From positions 5,208,001-5,272,000 of the forward strand of contig JAHEWK010000001.1 in NCBI GenBank assembly GCA_020740775.1: DNA of 64,000 bases, in the 5' to 3' direction. Every line of letters begins with the position of its first letter. Positions within the stretch are counted from its first letter, which is position 1. Position numbers and translations under genes: made by a program. The notes under the pieces were generated by a model. The model had not been told where the DNA came from, made no database searches, and was given only the letters and a program-made list of their open reading frames with translations. This stretch comes from Ilyonectria destructans. Lineage: Eukaryota > Ascomycota > Sordariomycetes > Hypocreales > Nectriaceae. Shown here piece by piece: positions 11,600 through 21,394 of this stretch.

Positions 11600-12077
11600 A
11601 ATGACGGTGGTATACCAAACAGAGAGTTTACTACTTAAACAATATTGAAAAAGCAAATAAACAAATTGCGGAGGGAGATGGGGGAATACGCAAAATATTA
11701 AACGCGATACCTGGCCAGCTTTGACATGATTCTCGCCTCCTAAACCTGGTCCGTAGTCGTAGTGGCGGTCGTGCTACAAACGGACCACTCAGAACTGGGC
11801 GTCCAACAGGGGCCGTGTCGCGATTCAGCAGCATCAGCATCTTATCTAGTATCTAGGTAGACTTGTCTTGGAGCATTTGTAGACAGAGGGCCAAGAGCCG
11901 TAATTCCCTGAATGTCTCCGATTTACAAGAGCTTAATGCTCAACCTTTTTGCTCGGATCAAGCATTTTACAAAATGTGGTTCTGTAACCAGGCCTCGTCA
12001 CTTCACAGGGTTGCCATCGACCGCCGCCATGAAACGGTTCCATTGTGCCTCGGCGATGTTGTCGTACACAATACCTA
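11600..12077. other. Intergenic region left of the MITE, with an orphan coding-like remnant
   Basis: Contains the upstream region of the saccharopine-dehydrogenase-like gene. Between 11998 and 12075 on the minus strand lies a 25-codon open segment (starting GIVYDNIAEAQW, ending in NPVK then TGA) that looks like the end of a protein and stops abutting the MITE. I do not recognise the family. Beyond the MITE the same frame meets a stop codon (TAG) within a few codons, so no intact gene is visible. Confidence 0.4.
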
Positions 12078-12372
12078 CAGCCCCCCAGGATTACAAATGT
12101 TAGTTCGGAACCTGAGTTCGCCACGGATCGCCGCTGTCAATCATCTTATTGGATGGTTCAAGCATAGGTGCCTTTACTAGTAATTAATAAGGGAAAGTAC
12201 GTCGATCTCATCTGCAGTTATAACTTTATGCTGTTTTATGAAGAGTTATGTATGAGGTTATAGTATAAGTACCTTCTTCCCTATTGAAATTTAGGTGGGC
12301 TTTAGGTATCCCTACTTGCCACTAAATATGGGGTTTGTACAGAGCTAACATTTGTAATCCTGGGGGGCTGTA
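12076..12372. mobile_element. MITE, Tc1/mariner-like (TA target duplication)
   Basis: Perfect 26-base terminal inverted repeats lie at 12078..12103 and 12345..12370, beginning CAGCCCCCCAGGATTAC on the left and matching as reverse complement on the right. Each is flanked by TA (12076-12077 and 12371-12372), the target duplication expected for Tc1/mariner/pogo elements. The element is 293 bases, with an AT-rich interior and no coding capacity, so it is non-autonomous. It sits between the saccharopine-dehydrogenase-like gene and eL43. I saw no second copy of the terminal repeat elsewhere in the window. Confidence 0.85.
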
Positions 12373-12730
12373 TGCGAAAACCGCATGTGGTCTAGAATCG
12401 GGGTGAAGGAACATGGTACATGGGACATGATTCAGCATTGCGAAAAGGTGCTGGGGGGATTGAGTAGGAGAGCTACCTTAGTCGCCCCCCCGTCATCGAC
12501 GTCCGTCTAGTTTTGCCGAAGTTTCCCCCCTTTCACAAAAAAATCGAGTGTTGAACAAATCGAGGAGGTGGGTCCCTTTCGCTTCCCCCTCACGTGCTTG
12601 CCCTAAGGAAAATCACAATTCTAACTTTCTTGACATTTCGGCGCCGTCAGCCTCCAGAGCAACTACACCTGCCCTCGTCCATCTTCTCGTCTTCACTCTC
12701 CCCAAGACGTCCCACACATAATCCTCCAAG
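12373..12730 (+). promoter_or_regulatory. Upstream region of eL43
   Basis: About 360 bases between the MITE and the eL43 start codon. It ends in a C/T-rich stretch (about 12640-12725) of the kind common just upstream of highly expressed fungal genes. No gene is seen. Confidence 0.45.
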
Positions 12731-13376
12731 ATGACCAAGCGAACGAAGAAGGTCGGCGTGACGTGCGTATCCCTTCCCCCAATTGATCTATTGTCAGGAA
12801 AATGCTAACGTCGCTGGCAGCGGTAAATATGGTGTCCGGTAAGTCCCACGAAGCTCATCGCCGACAACCCTCGAGAACGACTTTGGATCTGCGTCCCGGA
12901 TTCTGTCACGACCTACAGTATTGCCCCGGAGTATATCAAGAGGAGGGATACACCTCGCATAGAGGGGAAGAACTTCGGGCGCCGTTTGTGCGGTCGTGAC
13001 GGATCTCGACGACAAAGTCCAAACAACCTACTCGGGTCCGGCATCAGCCCTAGGGGAACACACAACTAACGAAACTGCTATCCAGTTATGGTGCCTCGCT
13101 CCGAAAGCAGGTGAAGAAGATGGAAATCACCCAGCACGCCAAGTACACCTGCACCTTCTGCGGCAAGACCACCGTCCGACGAAACGCTACCGGTATCTGG
13201 GACTGCAAGTCTTGCAAGCGCACCGTTGCTGGTGGTGCTTACACCGTCTCGTGCGTCCATCCCCGAGTCTGGCCAAGCCGGGTTCAACAACGGAGAGCTA
13301 ACCGTGATATAGCACCCCCGCTGCCGCCGCCATGCGATCGACCCTGCGACGACTGAGGGAGATTGCTGAGGTTTAA
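12731..13376 (+). CDS. RPL43: 60S ribosomal protein eL43 (L37a family)
   Basis: Structural protein of the large cytosolic ribosomal subunit. Four exons: 12731..12762, 12821..12838, 13086..13250 and 13313..13376, phases matching, giving 92 aa, the exact usual length. The start is [17 protein letters not shown]. The zinc-ribbon cysteines are visible as CTFCGK and CKSCKR, followed by VAGGAYT and the helical tail RRLREIAEV. Exon 2 is a micro-exon of only 18 bases, and intron 2 (12839..13085, 247 bases) is long for this genome, both common traits of fungal ribosomal protein genes. Very sure of identity. Confidence 0.97.
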
Positions 13377-16300
13377 AAGAGTGGACTTTGGCAGAGGAAG
13401 TTTCGGCTTTGCTTTTCGGTCTGGTGTATGGGGGGACATGGATTTCGTGCCTACACTACGAGTTGACGAACTGGACGTCATCACCCGATCTTCGGTCATA
13501 GAGGCTGGTCGATTAGCAATGAAAAAAAAAATTGCATGGTCTCGGACCCTTCAACCAGAGGACGCGGATTTGTTCGGGCCACTACCAAAACGTGATGATG
13601 GGACCAACCAGGGCCGGCGTTTTGGACTCGTGGGCACAGATTCGATCTCGTCTAGGATGCGATTCTGGTAGCTCCTGAGGATCCAGCACGCATGCCGGCT
13701 TGGGCTCTGGGATCCTTCGACAGACTTGGCTACGTAGATCGGCCACGGGATAAGAGGATGTTTATCAGTGATGCGATGAGTGACGCGGTGTGCGATGCGA
13801 TGAGCAATGAGGCCCCTATAAGCCAGCGCAGCGCAACCACGAGCGCGGTCGTTTGAAGCGATGCCGTGACAGATGCAGAGCACGAAACAAGGCCAGTGGG
13901 TCAGACTCTATCATATCCTCCCTCCCGAGCATAGTGCAGTGGGGTTGCTGCACGCGCATGGAACAACTCATCGTCAGCTCGGCCAACGTTAGAAGCCCAC
14001 CCTCGGCTGCGTCACGATTTCAGCCGACAACCAACCACCCCAAATAAATAACAAAGAAATCAAAACAAAATGAAATATCTGCGCGTCGTTCTCGTCATCA
14101 GTTGCCGAGAATGACGATGTCCTTGAGCGGGCCACGTCGGCAGATGAGGGGGCCTTGTCCGATCCGCCTTGTGCCTGGCGGGTTGGGCGCTGACCCATGC
14201 GCTCAGGGTGACATCAAGGCTGGACTGCAATGAGGCGCACCGAAAAGACACGGGCGATGACTCGATTCACAAGGCGCGGACGATGATGTGCAGTAGAACG
14301 TGAAGGGTTCGCAGAGGCTGAAGAAAGCAATGTAAGACAGTAGCCAGACAGCTCGATGTGGCCAGACGGTGACCAGACAGATCCCATCGACATGCGGCGT
14401 GTGTGACTCGTCTAACGCAGGTCGCCAGTTTGGACAGACTAATTTAGGGAACTAGTTCGAAGTCGACCGTCCTACAGTAAGACCAAGGCAGCAAGGGACC
14501 AACAAGAAACGGGGAATGAGACGGGAAAAGAGACGAAGGAATGGCCTGGGAGTGGGAGGGACCGCGGCGATAACCAGCCGTCCAGCCATCCAGCCATCCA
14601 GCGGAGGCAGACGAGGCCAAGACCCAGCACAAGAACCATCACGCGGCCGCTCAACCCGGCCGGCAGCTTAGGACCACGGAGTGCGCGATGGAGGCACGGC
14701 TCTCTCTCTCTAATTATTTCTCTCACTTCGCTTCATGTGCGGAACTACTAACTACAGCAGAATGAAAAATGACAGAACCAACCTCCCTGTTTCCCTCACC
14801 TCGCTTGAACTCAACTCAACTGAGAGGCCATTTCAGTGAATTGGAGGCCATGCTTCTCCCCCCTCCCCCCCATGTCCATTGTCCATGCGCCCCATGCTGC
14901 ATGCTCGTGCTCATGCTTGAGCGCTTGCGGCTCGACACCACCAAGATGCCCTGCCGGCGGGTGCCAGATGGTGGTGCCCGCCCACTACCCGCCGGCTGCG
15001 CCCCCCCAAAAAGCCTACTCTGTACCTACAGGAGGTAGCCCCATCCATCCCTCAGGTAGAGGACGGTAGGGGAGGGGAGGGTACATCGCACATCGTACAT
15101 CGTACGCACAGAGCAGAGCAGGGCTGCCTGTTTTTGAATACGGCCGTTGTCTGCCTCTGTCAGCTTCGTGTGCTGCTGGGCCGAGGAAGTGATGGTCGGC
15201 TGGCTGCCGAAGGGGGGGCCGCCACTCTCTCTCCGTGAAAGTGACGGGAGCCAGAGTTGCGTTAAGAGGTCTCGAATGAATGCACACCGGAGTCGCATGT
15301 CTCTCGCCCCAGTTAGCTACGTAAATTACCTACACTCCATGGATGTCCCGGTCTGGTCACACGTGTGAGATTCCGGGCTTCCCATCCACATTGGCACACC
15401 CATCCATCCCTTATCCCATTCCCCATCCCCAGCTGGACAGGCGGCGACAAGCCGCCCAGCGCAGTATTATAGTGTAGGTAGGTACCTACCTAGCACAGCA
15501 CAACACAGCACAGCACAGTCCATCAGGGCTCCCCCTCCGGTCTCCGTCATCCATCCATCCACCCAGTTCTCTCATTCCAATTCCTATTCCTATTCCTGTT
15601 CCTGCCTGGACTCTTACTCTTACACTTATTTCCCATCCTTATTCCTCGCAAGCTGCAGAAATTCCCCTTCTCCTCTTTTGCTCTCTCTCTGGCTCTGCCT
15701 TGTCAACCTCAGCGCGGCTACCTTTCTAGGTACATACCTACCTTACCTACCTACATCGCGGTGGACCGACCGACGACGGACCTGCTTTTCTTCGTCTCCC
15801 CAACAGGGCGCTTTTAAAAGCCGAGACTCTGTCTTTTCTCTCCTCCTCTTTCTTGTCCCCATTCCCATTCCACTTGTCTTCCTCGTCCTCGCCTTGCCAG
15901 TTTCACTTCCCCGGATAAAGTTGCCTCCTCACTCACCAAAGGGGAACAAGACGGGCCGGCCACCCTCAACGCTTGGCTGGCCACCCACCCATCTCACCAG
16001 GGTCGCCACCACCCACTCTCGGTGCCTGTTATTAGTCGTTGCAAGCTATTACTGTACCGAGCGCTCGCACCATCCCATCCATCGATTCATCCCTCAATCC
16101 CACATCGGAACCCAACTCTGGTCGTGTACTCGGGCACAGTCATTGAGGACCCGGTGCTGAGAAAGAGGAAGAAGACGGAAAGCAGAAAAGTATAGGTACG
16201 TATATGAAACCACCAAGCGCTCGTGCATGATCAGACGCGAGAGAGACCGAGCCCCAAGACCCAAGACCCAAGACCAAAAGGCTTCCCTCACCGAGGATTG

Positions 16301-16748
16301 GCTGGACGACTCCTCGGTCGACGTCGTCGAGGACGCTGCTGCACTAGGCCTCATGGGTCTCATGGGTCTGGTCTCATGGGGCAGCGGCCGGCCACCAGCA
16401 GAAGCAGCCAGCCAGCACCAGCCAGCAGGGTCCTGGCAACCCCCGGCCCCCGAAGCACGCTGATTGGCCCCGCCATGGTCCCCTAACACGCGCGAAAACC
16501 GCCTCTGGAGCCCGCTGCTCAACTCTTCCTCTTTCAATTCCCAGCAGGCTCACTCAGGCGTCTTGTACCAGAACCACCCACTAATACATCACCACCCAGG
16601 CCCGACGCTTTAGCCCCCCCCCAAGCATCCCGCCCCAGAACCATCACCGTCGACCGCTGCTCCCACTCCGCTCGAATCATCAAATCCCCGCTCGATTCTT
16701 TTTACATGTTTCCATCAAGAGCCAGTCTGTATTATCGAATTCGACGTC
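13377..16748. other. 3.4 kb gene-free region
   Basis: Holds the 3' UTR of eL43 and the promoter/5' leader of the RING-PHD gene. I find no open frame with family features. Landmarks: a GATGCGATGAG-like imperfect repeat at about 13770-13810, CCATCCAGC repeats at about 14578-14602, CCATCCATC tracts around 15549-15562, an 18-base perfect palindrome at 15475..15492, and TACCTACCT-type tracts at about 15730-15752. The last ~700 bases are strongly C/T-rich. A non-coding RNA cannot be excluded. Confidence 0.5.
15475..15492. repeat. 18-base perfect palindrome
   Basis: The bases read TAGGTAGGTACCTACCTA, identical to their reverse complement. Short TACCTACCT tracts recur about 250 bases downstream. It could be a binding site for a dimeric factor upstream of the RING-PHD gene, or simply a fold of low-complexity sequence. 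Confidence 0.6.
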
Positions 16749-18884
16749 ATGTCTGAACCGGAGCAGTGCATTATATGCCTGGATCCCCTTCCACGTCCCT
16801 CGTCCCTCGACGACGATCATAGTAGTGGTGTTGGTGACGCCGTCTCGGTACCCGCCGCTACCGCCCCCGAGGCTGTCCAGCTCGACATCGACGTCGACAT
16901 CAACAACGAAGACTCCAGCTACCTCAATATTGTCGCCGCCCTTGACGGGTGCAACCACATCATCCACGATGCCTGCATTCGCTCCTGGGCTCAAAAGACC
17001 AACACCTGTCCCATTTGCCGCAATCCCTTCCATTCGGTGCGCGTGTACAACGGTGTCGATGGTATGTTGCCTTGTCCCTGCCGCCATGCATGCGTCCACC
17101 CGCTGACTGACAACTTTCTCCATGCAGGCACCGTCATTTCCAAATACAACGTCCAAGACAAGAAACAAGTCGCCGAGTTCGACGTCCAACAGTGGCTAGG
17201 CGATAACCCCGAAGAAGAAGAGGAACAAGGCAACCCGTGCCCGGTCTGCAACTCCGCCGAGCGGGAAGATGTCCTCCTCCTGTGCGATAGCTGCGATGCT
17301 GCATACCATACCCACTGCGTCGGTCTCGAGTGCATTCCCGACGGCGACTGGTACTGCATGGAGTGTTCCCATCTCTTCCAGCTCGTGGATGAATCGTCAA
17401 CCCCCGAGGTTGGCGAGCGATCGCCACGTCCGCAACATGTCCGACGCCCAAACCCCCGAAATGTCCGCGGATACCACGTGAGAACGCGAGAACGCCTCAG
17501 ACGGGCTCGCCGACAAGCTCGCAACGTCGAGTGGCAAGGCGCCTGGGGCCAGTTCTCTGGACGCTTTTACGAGATGAGCGAACTGGACCTGGACAACCAT
17601 GACAACGAAGACGAAGAGCTCGAGCAGTTCCGGAGGTTCCAAGAACTCGGTCGACGGGAACTCGAGCGATGGCAGCAGCGGATGGACATTGCCCATCGCC
17701 TTGGCGCGAGCGAAGCCTTTGTGAACAATATCCCACCTGCCATCAGCGAACGCCTGCAGCCTATACCCGAGCCAGTCGAGGAGACTCGCGACGAGAGGCG
17801 GGCCTGGGGCGCTCTTGATCGTGCTCGCGAAGTTGATGACCCAGCCCCCAATCCCAGCTCCCGGAAGCGAAAGGTGCGGTCCGTCTCTGCGTCGCCCAGG
17901 GAACCTGTCCAGGAGCCCGAACGCAAGCTTAAGCGTCCGCGGACTCGACGGTTGGCGACTCAGAACGGTGAGGGCTCAAGTTCAATGTCCTCACCCGCTA
18001 CCACAGCAGGGCCCTCGACCGTTCGGGCCGCCAATGGATCCTCGTCGGCCACAAACGGTGCTCCTGGCCGAAACCATATCGATCCACCCCTCGTTTCTTC
18101 TCTTCTCAAAGAGCTCGAACCTAATGCCACATCAGAAGACGAGACGTCCGTGACGGTCGCCGGATGGCGAAATCCGCCAGACGCATCGTCGCCGGCCAAC
18201 TCTCCAGCTGGTTCTCCATCCCCCTCAGCTTACAGCAGCCCGCGCGCCCTCTCGCTCACCCCACCCCCATTGCCCAGTGTGGGCGGCCGACCAACATCTC
18301 CGCCTCTATCTCTCAGCACCCATATCCAGCCTATCTACCCTCCAGCAAACTACTCTCCCAATCGTCGTATGAGCAGTGATCATAGCGACTCGGAATCGCG
18401 GCCCAGAGTGAACGGTCGAACAAGCTCACCTCCCCTCTCCCCGACCCTATCCCTCAGCACGCGCATCCAGCCGAGGTATCTTCCAGCCAATTATTCGCCT
18501 ACTCGTCGTATGAGCAGTGACAACAGCGACTCGGAATCGCGACCCATGAGACCAGAGGGCCGCCCTCTCGAGCTGCGCCAGCCCCGACCGCGGCGACCCC
18601 ACCAAGTCCCGGCGCAGCCAGAGGAACAACAATCTCCGACGAGGTGGACGATGACCCAAGAAGAAAAGAGGAGCATCAACGACATTGTCAAAATCGCTCT
18701 GAGACCCCATTGGCGGGCTCAGAAGCTGACGACGGAACAGTATGCCACCATCAATCGAGACATCTCGAGGAAACTTTACGACGAGGTCAAAGACACCATT
18801 TCGCTGAATGGAGATGCCCGGCGGTCATGGGAAAAACGAGCGACAAAGGAGGTGGCCCAGGCCGTCGCGGAGCTTCAGGCTTGA
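16749..18884 (+). CDS. RING plus PHD finger protein (PHRF1/Asr1-like)
   Basis: Probable nuclear E3 ubiquitin ligase or chromatin-binding factor. Exons 16749..17061 and 17128..18884 give 689 aa; the 66-base intron 17062..17127 is a multiple of three without a stop, so retention would give 711 aa. Residues 7-~90 are a C3HC4 RING starting CIICLDPL and ending CPICRNPF, with an insert of about 50 residues between the second and third metal pairs. Residues ~141-186 are a PHD finger (CPVCNSAERED ... CDSCDAAYHTHC ... WYCMEC). After a charged helical region comes a Ser/Pro-rich tail holding two near-identical repeats of about 38-42 residues, then a conserved helical C-terminus (QEEKRSINDIVKIALRPHW). 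Human PHRF1 and yeast Asr1 share the RING-PHD order; orthology is inference. Confidence 0.88.
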   Translation: MSEPEQCIICLDPLPRPSSLDDDHSSGVGDAVSVPAATAPEAVQLDIDVDINNEDSSYLNIVAALDGCNHIIHDACIRSWAQKTNTCPICRNPFHSVRVYNGVDGMLPCPCRHACVHPLTDNFLHAGTVISKYNVQDKKQVAEFDVQQWLGDNPEEEEEQGNPCPVCNSAEREDVLLLCDSCDAAYHTHCVGLECIPDGDWYCMECSHLFQLVDESSTPEVGERSPRPQHVRRPNPRNVRGYHVRTRERLRRARRQARNVEWQGAWGQFSGRFYEMSELDLDNHDNEDEELEQFRRFQELGRRELERWQQRMDIAHRLGASEAFVNNIPPAISERLQPIPEPVEETRDERRAWGALDRAREVDDPAPNPSSRKRKVRSVSASPREPVQEPERKLKRPRTRRLATQNGEGSSSMSSPATTAGPSTVRAANGSSSATNGAPGRNHIDPPLVSSLLKELEPNATSEDETSVTVAGWRNPPDASSPANSPAGSPSPSAYSSPRALSLTPPPLPSVGGRPTSPPLSLSTHIQPIYPPANYSPNRRMSSDHSDSESRPRVNGRTSSPPLSPTLSLSTRIQPRYLPANYSPTRRMSSDNSDSESRPMRPEGRPLELRQPRPRRPHQVPAQPEEQQSPTRWTMTQEEKRSINDIVKIALRPHWRAQKLTTEQYATINRDISRKLYDEVKDTISLNGDARRSWEKRATKEVAQAVAELQA

Positions 18885-20064
18885 TTAATCACGAAGACAA
18901 GAGCGAGCGGGAGTGTTTTATCAGGCGTTTCTGGCATTATCGGACGGTCGATATGGTTGATACCCAGCATCATTTGACACGGTGGACATGATTGTTAGCT
19001 TTGGTAGCGAGGTGTCGCGCGGGAGTCGTATCGGATTACATGGTCAGGTCTGGTCATCTTGTTATTGGCCACAGTTGATTGGCTCCAATGTGTAGGTAGT
19101 TTTGTCTAAATATCGTCTCTCGCGGTAGGCTTGTGAGGCCTAGGGTTTAGGAAATCAAAGACGGCGCAGCTTCAAGTTTAGTTGCATGAGAATTTGACCA
19201 CGCGCACATTGAGTGATACACGTCTGACGGGGCACCTGACAGAAAGCGTTTAGCCGGTGAGCTGGACAACTGACGGTGAGTTACCAGCGAGAAATCCGTG
19301 AGTCACGGGGGAACCGGCGGTCGGATAAAACTCCAGCAGGGGTCCAGACTGCACTCGACGACAAGTCAAAAAAGGCCGAGGAAACGGCGGGCATTGCGAG
19401 GTCACGGTTGCGGTGCGGCAGCGAGTGCCTCGTAAGGAGGCATTTTGAACTCGGCCAAAGGTGGCTGGTTTGGTTGCTTCGCTCCACGATGTATGCGGCC
19501 GAGGCGCTGTTTTAAGCACCAGATCGACCCCTTCACAAGAAGGGTTGAAATATTTAAAAGATATGTCAGCAGTATCTATCTAACAGAACCCGGTAGGAAT
19601 GAAAGGAGATCCCTTTTGCAGGCCCCGCTAGCGAAAAAGACTGCGTTGGTCACTCTCGGCACACATAAATGGTCAGGACGTTCTGGAGGTGGAACGGGTC
19701 TTGACGATAAGGAAAGGGCGCCTTGAGGAGAGAAAGAAAGAAAGGAAACAATGTCGCTGGGGAAATTGGTTTTGTATGGGCCTTGCTGGGAGTGGGTATT
19801 CGTGCCTGAGGTATGAAGGGCTGGCAGTGGAACCCAGCTGGAGGTGAGGGAGGCTTCTTCAGTCGAGATGCCTTACCTTATGTAAGCCGCCTGTTGGCCC
19901 CTCCAGCGGATGTGTCCAATGGGGCGGGACCGCAGGTACGTACCCTCCAGCTCTCAGTGCCAGCCCAGGCGGATGGAAAAAGTTCGAGAATCGCGGAACA
20001 TCACCAGCTTTGGGTTGCTCGCTGCTCGCACACGGTCAAGAGCCAACCACAAGATACCACCACA
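18885..20064. other. Intergenic region, RING-PHD gene to mL46
   Basis: About 1.2 kb holding the 3' UTR of the RING-PHD gene and the mL46 promoter. Purine-rich stretches occur near 19700-19750. I recognise no gene or repeat. Confidence 0.5.
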
Positions 20065-21273
20065 ATGACAGCCTCAAGTAGGGGCGGACGCGCCATGCAG
20101 GCCGTTCTCTCAAGTAAGTCGCAAGCCCTGCGCTGCCCAATTGGCCTCGCAGCGAAGTCGTGCGAGTGCATCAAGGAGGGGAGACCGGTTTAAAGCTGAC
20201 CATGATGCCATCGCCACAACAGCATCGCCCAACGTCTGCGCCCGATGCGCCTCCTCCGCCTCCCCCCTCGCCTTCGCCAGAATCCCCTCCCGCCTCTACT
20301 CCTCCTCCGCCCCCGCTGCCGCTGCCGCTGCCACTGCCAGCTCCGATGCCTCGCCGGCCGCCGCTCGCCCCCCGCCGCCGCCATACGACGTGCGCTCCGG
20401 CATGATCCTCACCCGGCCGCCGCTCGTGACGCGCAAGCTGCACCCGTTTGAGAACTCCTTCTTCTTCTACCAGAAGCGCCTCGAGGAGCGTCTCAACACC
20501 CCCTTCATCACCAGCATCTACTACAAGCCCGACACGGCCCGCCGCCTCGACTGGAACCTCAAGGTTCAGGACCGCCAAGGCACCGTCGCCAAGGAGCTGG
20601 GCGTCTACAACGGCAAGAGCTCCAAGGCGTGGGACGACGAGCTCCGCGTCGGCGATGAGCTCAGCAACCAGGAAAGCATCGTCAAGGCCCTCCTCAAGGA
20701 CGCCGAGGCCCGCGTCAGCGACGACGCAGAGGTCATCAACCCCGAGGACGTCGTCCCTATCGAGGCCCCCGTCAGCCGGGTCACCGAGGCCGACAAGAAG
20801 GGCGACGTGCGCAGGCTGGACCGCAAGCTCGACCGCACGCTGTACTTGGTTGTCAAGAGCGGGGACAGCTGGGTCTTCCCTGCCGATGTGATTCCCAAGG
20901 ATCAGAACCTGCATGAGGTGAGTTTCCCTCCCCCCATAGTGAATGATGGATGCGAACGCAGCCGCTAACACCGCATCAGTCCGCCAAGCGAACTCTGGAG
21001 GAGGCCGCCGGTGTCAACATGAACACCTGGGTCGTCGGCCGTGTTCCCGTCGCCCACGTCGTCACCCAGCCCGTCGTCAAGGCCGACGGCACCGTGGAGA
21101 AGAAGGGCCAGAAGACCTTCTTCCTCAAGGGCCGAATCATGGCTGGCCAGGCTGACCTTGGCGGAAACCGCTTCGGCTACTCCGACTTCAAGTGGCTGAC
21201 CCGCGAGGAGCTCGGGAAGGAGCTGTCTCCCGAGTACTTCCACAGCGTTCGCAACATGATGGGGGACAGGTAG
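20065..21273 (+). CDS. MRPL17: Mitochondrial large-subunit ribosomal protein mL46 (yeast Mrpl17)
   Basis: Component of the mitochondrial 54S large ribosomal subunit. Exons 20065..20113, 20223..20917 and 20980..21273, phases matching, give 345 aa. The first ~45 residues (MTASSRGGRAMQAVLS, then SPNVCARC and an Arg/Ser-rich stretch) look like a mitochondrial presequence. The body shows the family blocks PPLVTRKLHPFENSFFFYQK, the KLDRTLYLVVK strand, WVFPADVIPKD and RTLEEAAGVNMNTWVVGR, a Nudix-like fold without a working Nudix box, as known for this family. The acceptor of intron 1 (at 20221-20222) was chosen because it is in phase and joins the presequence to the SPNVCARC motif. Confidence 0.92.
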
Positions 21274-21394
21274 AAAAACTAGAGCAGCGTTTGGGTGCTG
21301 CGTGTACAATTACTATGTATACTTGCTGTACAGAATTCCACGGCTCCTATGGGCCCCGGTTCCTCTAACAAACGCGATCCCGTCCTCCAACTCG

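Noticed and set aside
20171..20971. 266-codon minus-strand frame over mL46
   Set aside because: Antisense shadow of mL46; Gly/Val/Ala-rich low complexity.
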